Assembly: GCA_903906055.1 (NCBI GenBank)
Contig: CAIVIS010000395.1
Location: 1 to 52,263 of the forward strand
From: an uncultured Acidimicrobiaceae bacterium
GTDB taxonomy: Bacteria > Actinomycetota > Acidimicrobiia > Acidimicrobiales > RAAP-2
Reading direction: 5' to 3'
DNA length: 52,263 bases
Shown: positions 47,601 through 52,263 of the stretch, one piece after another
Layout: each line of letters begins with the position of its first letter
How positions within the stretch are numbered: position 1 is the first letter of the stretch
Made by a program: the position numbers and the translations under genes
The notes under the pieces: generated by a model
Seen by the model: the letters and a program-made list of their open reading frames with translations, nothing else
Databases searched by the model: none
What the model was told of the DNA's origin: nothing

Positions 47601-48876
47601 CACCAGCATCCGCAACTACACCTTGTCCGCCAATGAGCCAGGGGTCGGTTGGGTCACGATCGCTACGGTGACCGGCCAGTACCGGAATCACGCGGCTCTG
47701 TTCAGTTTCGCACCGCTGGTCGCCACGGCACTGCGGGTCAACGTCTCCGAAGTGAACTTCGGGGGCTACTACGGAGGAGGCATCCCCCCGTGGTGGACGA
47801 CAGGGCAGAGCGCCAATGCATTCATCCATGCCATCCAGGCCTATTCGGGATCAGGCGGGCCTTCCGTGGTGAACGGTTCCGGACTGACCTCCCTGCTGGC
47901 TGGAGGGGCGCCGACCACCACGACTACCACCACTACGACCACAACGACGACCACCACTGTGCCGCCGACCACTGTGCCGCCGACCACTGTGCCGCCGACC
48001 ACCGTGCCGCCGACCACCACGACTACCACCACGGTGCCGCCGACCACCACGACTACCACGACTACCACCACGGTGCCGCCGACCACCACGACCACCACCA
48101 AGCCCACCTCTGGCAATCGAAACAAGAAGTTCAGGGGCTACTGGCTTACGACCAGCACGGGTGGAATCGTCACGTTCGGCCAGGCGCAGTCCCTCGGTTC
48201 AGCCGCCGGACTCACCTTGAACCACCCCATCGTCGACATGACCTCGACGCCCGACAAGGGGGGCTACTGGATGGTCGCCTCCGACGGTGGGATCTTCACG
48301 TTCGGTGATGCCAGCTTCTACGGCTCCACCGGAGGCCTGGGGATCAACAAGCCGATCGTCGGGATGGCCGCCACTCCGAGTGGACTTGGGTACTGGTTGG
48401 TGGCATCCGATGGCGGCATCTTTGCCTTCGGCGACGCCGGCTTCTTCGGCTCCACCGGCGCCATCTCGCTCAACAAGCCGATCGTCCACATGGCCGCCAC
48501 CCCGAGCGGACTTGGGTACTGGCTGGTGGCATCTGATGGCGGCATCTTTGCCTTCGGCGATGCCAGCTTCTTCGGCTCCACCGGTGCCATCTCGCTCAAC
48601 AAGCCCATCGTCGGAATGGACTCTTCCCCTGACGGCAGCGGCTACTGGCTGGTGGCATCCGATGGCGGCATCTTTGCCTTCGGCGACTCCGCCTTCTACG
48701 GATCCACTGGCGGTGACCACATCAATGCGCCGATCACCGGACTGCAGTCCAGCCCTACCGGTCAGGGGTACTGGCTCGTAGCCAAGGACGGAGGCATCTT
48801 CAACTTCGGCGATGCTGGCTACTACGGCTCGGCAGGAAGTCTCGGTCTTCCTTCGAACACCGTGGCCATCAACTGA
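44686..48876 (+). CDS. Giant secreted modular protein: signal/TM, beta-propeller-like region, GH-A-clan-like domain, F5/8C-like CBM, Thr/Pro linker, six 42-aa C-terminal repeats
   Basis: Signal 'VLTMATLIIALTVGVSLNGTAHA'; 'TNWEPWNESNNTGWGNGG' and 'PLWFTEVGWWSDGDYNY'; 'STLDRVIVNTQS...LRVNVSEVNFG'; TTTTVPPTT linker; GYWLVASDGGIFAFGD repeats. Confidence 0.82.
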   Translation: MDQAGAKHHKAGVIRGAVLTMATLIIALTVGVSLNGTAHATASPPQIAGSPAAPTASEISPVCTTTTPSTSLGPVGSLPANPISQVVAPVGGVDNFTATATNIYVDTGSQLITYTLAGAQVSAFTLPAHFAGNTDEVYQPLIDPSGNIYLSSYYGTKVDKFSPTGTLLWSVDPQGGNPTAVFSVGTGANFQVVVSLVQNTASSVTLDQATGAVNGTFPLVVGTYAFVTQEANGNLLYSANGYVKTISPTGQVLSTFGAPHIQGDGNRTAAGSQFYYPAQATQGADGTIYTADPLYSMEATSPNGMLKGSTNLGGALAFGGWNFALIGSTFYFQSGPPFNGPADGISSFSLASVQSYLASAQRASNSLGWGAGLSTPATGNYFAAGTTPAVNATFDSWWAASSAHLQLSYSVENTASMVAESVPTPTVINLPSTPTGLASIPLTIPAEDTKPGPYQVQAVLIDTSTTPQSTLGTTCLPYTVGAAGNGLNFATLPAGSGAGGPADPRGVALNGQLGLNGLRSSSVIDWGSLLPNCSASAPTAATCGASAITFASASTDPYKASFLANQNKVTYWIQVSGGEPLPTALVNSGFWQADVAALVAHYDTVPAGCTGCAPVTNWEPWNESNNTGWGNGGTYATKVLAPFYAGVKSVEPGASSTVIGGSTLEPVVGWWQQLIAAGGLSAMDVAAIHPYTGSNDAYEEDGMATQVRQVQALLGSKPLWFTEVGWWSDGDYNYLGQANSVTRSMIWQKVLGVPVQNYFFNEGSWGNDGISFSLIQASSTVDYVKPAALATMTTSGALAGRPYLSMPATGIPQGYQANFGAAPGGTTAVAAVWSDGLPTTSTITVTDPNGGTIPVTITSEYGDTTTVRVTSGAGYSLPLSDQVAFVTYPAGATLSTGPTEVFGTDLASAAAHASATASSGNAAAAIAGLPVGYGQGWTSGAGDTTPSLTVTLAAASTLDRVIVNTQSVGSTATSIRNYTLSANEPGVGWVTIATVTGQYRNHAALFSFAPLVATALRVNVSEVNFGGYYGGGIPPWWTTGQSANAFIHAIQAYSGSGGPSVVNGSGLTSLLAGGAPTTTTTTTTTTTTTTTVPPTTVPPTTVPPTTVPPTTTTTTTVPPTTTTTTTTTTVPPTTTTTTKPTSGNRNKKFRGYWLTTSTGGIVTFGQAQSLGSAAGLTLNHPIVDMTSTPDKGGYWMVASDGGIFTFGDASFYGSTGGLGINKPIVGMAATPSGLGYWLVASDGGIFAFGDAGFFGSTGAISLNKPIVHMAATPSGLGYWLVASDGGIFAFGDASFFGSTGAISLNKPIVGMDSSPDGSGYWLVASDGGIFAFGDSAFYGSTGGDHINAPITGLQSSPTGQGYWLVAKDGGIFNFGDAGYYGSAGSLGLPSNTVAIN
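47911..48105 (+). repeat. Low-complexity Thr/Pro linker (acc/act and gtgccgccgaccac tandem repeats)
   Basis: Encodes (T)n-(VPPTT)n. Confidence 0.9.
48139..48873 (+). repeat. Six in-phase 126-bp (42-aa) coding repeats, last truncated
   Basis: Unit starts at 48139, 48265, 48391, 48517, 48643, 48769; consensus YWLVASDGGIFAFGDAxFxGSTGxxxxNKPIVGMxxTPxGxG. Confidence 0.93.
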
Positions 48877-48958
48877 CCAGACAGTCCATCGTTGACCAGT
48901 CGACGACCACTGACGCGCCTCGCACCCGTAGTTTCCCAGCAGTCCCGATGACTCGACG

Positions 48959-49726
48959 TCAGGGCCCTGGGACCGCTGCTTCCACGTAGACCGTCTCCGG
49001 AATCCGTACAGCGCTGTCCGGGGCTGGCACGATCTGCGACTCCCCGCCAGCCATCACGACGGCACCGCTGAATCCGACAGCCTCGATCACCAGCGCCAGC
49101 GTCTCTCCATCCCAGGCCGAGACGTGCCCGTGCTCTTGGAATACCTCGCCCAGGGCCAGCATCCGAGTGGGACGACCTGGGCGCAGATCGTCGAGGATGC
49201 CGTCACCGACGGCATAGCTGCGGGCATAGAGGCCAGCATCGGGTACACCCACCCGGATGATGCCGCCCGGGGCCAGGACCCGGAACGCGTGGCGAAGAAC
49301 GGCCATTCCTTCGCTCACCGTCATGTGCTCGAGCACGTGCTCCAAGAAGACTGCACCGGCGATCTGATCGGCGAACGGAAGTGGCCGTCGCAGGTCCCAG
49401 GCCACATCGGCACGAGCGCCGACCAGGTCCACGTTGGTCCACCCCGCCAGATTGTTGCCGCCCGAGCCGAGGTGCAGTTTGAGCCCACCGGCCACCTCCT
49501 CGTCGCGTGCCTTCCGACGGGAAACGGGCCGACTGACCGCCGTCGCCACCTGCTTGGCCCGCAGCCGCACCGCCGGGCTCATGAACGGGCGGAGCAGGTC
49601 GGACAGGGGAATCGTCGAGTGCCCGCCGGCTGCGGCCTGTGCGTCGAGGTACTGCTGTAGGTCCACGGAATCTCCGCCAGAGGCGTGCAGTGGCGTACGT
49701 CCGTCCGCGTCCTCAGGGTTGCTCAT
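48959..49726 (-). CDS. SAM-dependent methyltransferase (class I)
   Basis: 'KLHLGSGGNNLAGWTNVDLVG', 'GAVFLEHVLEHMTVSEGMAVLRHAFRVLAPGGIIRVGVPD'. Confidence 0.85.
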   Translation of the reverse strand: MSNPEDADGRTPLHASGGDSVDLQQYLDAQAAAGGHSTIPLSDLLRPFMSPAVRLRAKQVATAVSRPVSRRKARDEEVAGGLKLHLGSGGNNLAGWTNVDLVGARADVAWDLRRPLPFADQIAGAVFLEHVLEHMTVSEGMAVLRHAFRVLAPGGIIRVGVPDAGLYARSYAVGDGILDDLRPGRPTRMLALGEVFQEHGHVSAWDGETLALVIEAVGFSGAVVMAGGESQIVPAPDSAVRIPETVYVEAAVPGP

Positions 49727-49790
49727 CTGCCAATTGGAACACAGCCGGCGCGTCGCGGCCAACCGGGAGCGATGTGCGACACTACGAGCG

Positions 49791-50297
49791 GTGCCCGCGC
49801 TCATCGAAGACCTGCGTCACATGACGGCTGCATGGGGCCAGTCCCCTTTCCGCGTGCTGGTCGGCTCCCTCATCCGCCTCCCGCTGTATCCACGCATCGG
49901 CGCCGTCATGTCCTACCGTGCCTCCTCGTGGTGCTGGGACAAGGGGCTCCGGCCGCTGGCCCTTTGGCTGCAGGCATCGAGCATCCGTTCCTCCGGCGCA
50001 GAGATCCACCCCGCCGCGCGGTTGGGTCCAGGACTGGCGATCATCCATACCGTAGGAATCGTTATCGGCCACGAAGTGGTAGCCGGCGAGAACCTCGTCG
50101 TCTACCAGGGCGTCACACTCGGCCACACCGGTACCGGCCCTGGTCAGCCGAGCATCGGCGACGGAGTCAGGATCGGGGCTGGCGCCAAAGTTCTGGGTCC
50201 GGTCGTCATCGGTGACGGCGCGTGGATCGGCGCCAATGCGGTCGTCCTGGCCGACGTGCCTGCCGGGGCTGTGGCCACCGGGATCTGGCGGGGCTGA
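49791..50297 (+). CDS. Serine O-acetyltransferase-like LbH acetyltransferase (GTG start)
   Basis: 'SGAEIHPAARLGPGLAIIHTVGIVIGHEVVAGENLVVYQGVTLGHTG...IGDGVRIGAGAKVLGPVVIGDGAWIGANAVVLADVPAGAVATG' hexapeptide repeats. Confidence 0.87.
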   Translation: MPALIEDLRHMTAAWGQSPFRVLVGSLIRLPLYPRIGAVMSYRASSWCWDKGLRPLALWLQASSIRSSGAEIHPAARLGPGLAIIHTVGIVIGHEVVAGENLVVYQGVTLGHTGTGPGQPSIGDGVRIGAGAKVLGPVVIGDGAWIGANAVVLADVPAGAVATGIWRG

Positions 50298-50336
50298 ACA
50301 GCGCCCGAGCTGATCCATCTGCCGGTGGTTGCCAGC

Positions 50337-50382
50337 GTCAGCCCGTCAGCCCGTCAGCCCGTCAGCCCCTGGGCCCGTCAGG
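50337..50382. repeat. 8-bp tandem repeat (gcccgtca)n between convergent genes
   Basis: gtca gcccgtca gcccgtca gcccgtca gcccctgg gcccgtca. Confidence 0.8.
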
Positions 50383-52263
50383 TTCGTCCAGCGGCCCGGG
50401 CCTCGAGGCCGACTTGGGCGACGATCGGGAGCACGGCCGGCTCGATCCACTGGCCGCCGGCCTTGGTGACGTGGATGCCGTCGGCCCACCGGACGGTGAC
50501 ACCATCGATCACCTCCTGGAAGTGTCCAGCGGGGTCGAGGATGGCATTCAAGTCGATCACGGTGACCTGGCCCGGATGACTAGCTGCCACTCGGCGCAGG
50601 ATCTGGTTGTACTCGTCCACTCGGGACTTCCGGTTCTCCGGGTAGATCGAGCCGTCGGGTGCCTCGGGCGGGGCCAGATAGGGCAGGGTGAACAGGACCA
50701 CCTTGGCTCCCTTGGCCCCGAGCACGGCGGCAACTTGGTTCATCTCGTCTTCGAGGTGATGGTTCCACGCTGGCTGATCGATGGAGACCGTCTTTCCGTT
50801 CAGCAGATGGTCGGTGATGTCCCACCTGCCCGCCAACAACCCGACCACCTCGGGGTGGATGGCATCGATCTGCCTCGACCACAAAGCGCGCCAGGTACGA
50901 CACGACGAGAGGGGAATGTCGTGCAGACCCGAAGAGACGGCGTCGAGGTTGTCGAGGTCGCATCCGAGTACCCCCTTGTTGACCACCCGCACGCCGAAGT
51001 GCTCCACACTTCCTCGCACCAAGCCGAGCCCCATGGTCACCGCTAGGGAGTCGCCCACCAGGAGGAACCGGATGGGATCGGTTGTGAATGCATGGGCTGC
51101 GTCGAGGGCCTGACGCTCGCCGAGCGGGATGGTGTCGGTCGTCTTGACCACCACAGCCGAGGCACCCGGGGCCACGGTGGCCGCCACCACCACCACGACG
51201 GTGACGACCATGGCCACTAGCGCCGGGCCAGCGGCTTTGATCGAACGCCAGAACACGCCCTCCATGACCGGGCGCTCCACCAGGTAGTAGCTGAGTGCAG
51301 CCAGGACGAAGGTGGCCACGACGCGCGCGGCCAGGAGTGAGACTCCACTCAGCCCAGTGCGAGCCGAATCGAACTCGATAAAGACCGGGAAGTGCCACAG
51401 GTAGGCGCCATAGGAGACGGTCCCGATCCACACCATCGGACGCACCGACAGCACCCGGGCGATGGGGCCGCCAGCCACGCACACGGCCCCGGTGATGAGA
51501 GCCGCGGCCGACAGGGCGGACACCAAGAACCCACCCCGATAGGCGATCGATGCGGTCCCGGTGAGGCTCTTGGTCAACGCAAGCGTCCCGACCACCCCGG
51601 CCAGACCCAAGACAGTCAGTGCGATCCGAGACGCACCTGACGACACGGTCGGAGCCATGCCGCTCAGGCCCCGACGACGCTGCACCAAGGTGAGGATGCA
51701 GGCCAGCACCGAGCCGACCAAGATCGACTGGGCGTGCGTATCGGTGCCGAAGTAGAGGCGGGTGATGTTGGCACCGGGATGGTAGAGGTAGGCCATTTCG
51801 ACAGCCGAAGCCACTACTCCCAGCACAGATATGCCGAGCAGGATCTCGACTCCCCTGCCGACTTCTTGTCCGGCTCGGCTGGTGAACCGCTTGCCCAGGT
51901 GGACCACGGCCAGGACCACCAGCGGCCACACCAGGTAGAACTGCTCCTCGACGGCCAGCGACCAGGTATGGGTCAGCGGCGACACAGCCCCGGTGGCTAC
52001 GAAGTAGTTGCCCGACGCGGCGATCTGCCACCAGTTGGAGAAGTAGAAGAGGGCCGAAAAGTCGGCCATGCGCAGGTTGGGATAGAGGCCGACCGGATAG
52101 GCGAAGCGGACGACCAGAGTCACCACCACCAGCAGCACCACCAGGGCCGGCAGCAGTCGACGCGCCCGGCGGAGCCAGAACGCACCGAGCTTGATGCCGG
52201 CGGACCGGGCCCACTCCCCCAGCAACAGCCCGGTGATCAAGTAGCCGGACAGGACGTAGAAGA
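50378..52263 (-). CDS. OafA/YrhL-type acyltransferase 3 with C-terminal SGNH domain (5' end beyond window)
   Basis: Window edge encodes 'FYVLSGYLITGLLLGEW'; polytopic acyltransferase-3 core 'SLAVEEQFYLVWPLV'; SGNH 'FLLVGDSLAVTMG' and 'WADGIHVTKAGGQWI'. Confidence 0.88.
   Translation of the reverse strand, partial: FYVLSGYLITGLLLGEWARSAGIKLGAFWLRRARRLLPALVVLLVVVTLVVRFAYPVGLYPNLRMADFSALFYFSNWWQIAASGNYFVATGAVSPLTHTWSLAVEEQFYLVWPLVVLAVVHLGKRFTSRAGQEVGRGVEILLGISVLGVVASAVEMAYLYHPGANITRLYFGTDTHAQSILVGSVLACILTLVQRRRGLSGMAPTVSSGASRIALTVLGLAGVVGTLALTKSLTGTASIAYRGGFLVSALSAAALITGAVCVAGGPIARVLSVRPMVWIGTVSYGAYLWHFPVFIEFDSARTGLSGVSLLAARVVATFVLAALSYYLVERPVMEGVFWRSIKAAGPALVAMVVTVVVVVAATVAPGASAVVVKTTDTIPLGERQALDAAHAFTTDPIRFLLVGDSLAVTMGLGLVRGSVEHFGVRVVNKGVLGCDLDNLDAVSSGLHDIPLSSCRTWRALWSRQIDAIHPEVVGLLAGRWDITDHLLNGKTVSIDQPAWNHHLEDEMNQVAAVLGAKGAKVVLFTLPYLAPPEAPDGSIYPENRKSRVDEYNQILRRVAASHPGQVTVIDLNAILDPAGHFQEVIDGVTVRWADGIHVTKAGGQWIEPAVLPIVAQVGLEARAAGRT

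Noticed and set aside
46321-47829. 502-aa minus-strand ORF
   Set aside because: Antisense to the giant secreted protein, no domain motifs.
47911-48105. Possible CRISPR-like array from regular repeats
   Set aside because: No unique spacers; it is an in-frame Thr/Pro low-complexity linker.
47841-48125. Val/Gly-rich 94-aa minus-strand ORF
   Set aside because: Reverse complement of the Thr/Pro linker repeat; artefact.
50580-52214. 544-aa minus-strand ORF
   Set aside because: Alternate frame of the OafA-like acyltransferase; Arg/Gly/Pro-rich composition typical of shadow ORFs.

Overview
High-GC actinobacterial chromosomal window, probably Acidimicrobiia-like; that taxon call is inferred from gene content and the 'GYWLVASDGGIFAFGD' repeats. 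The left part (about 0.6-22 kb) is mostly housekeeping or metabolic: TetR and MFS genes, a MinD-like ATPase/small protein/HAMP receptor cluster, a PhyH dioxygenase with an NTT-like transporter, a TerB-like/Coq4-like fusion, a branched-chain-amino-acid-type ABC operon with a fused LivH-LivM permease, ECH/ADH genes, a NUDIX/zinc-ribbon/phosphatase cluster, WhiB, and a decayed TnpB (IS605 OrfB) remnant. The right part (about 22-52 kb) is a large exopolysaccharide locus: initiating sugar-phosphate transferase, six or more glycosyltransferases, Wzy/O-antigen-ligase-like protein, Wzz/BY-kinase, LMW-PTP, LbH acetyltransferase, OafA-SGNH acyltransferase and a giant modular secreted GH-like protein. 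Embedded in it is the most interesting system, a tightly coupled minus-strand operon (about 25.7-33.2 kb): GT4, AcpS-type PPTase, stand-alone carrier protein, acyl-CoA-dehydrogenase-like flavoprotein, class II aaRS-like amino acid:[carrier protein] ligase, DUF1839, and a GH2/beta-mannosidase-like protein whose acid/base motif appears mutated. I propose it is an aminoacyl-carrier-protein pathway that makes or attaches an amino-acid-derived group on the polysaccharide. No rRNA, tRNA or CRISPR was recognised. All family calls come from reading motifs in the translations; no database searches were run.
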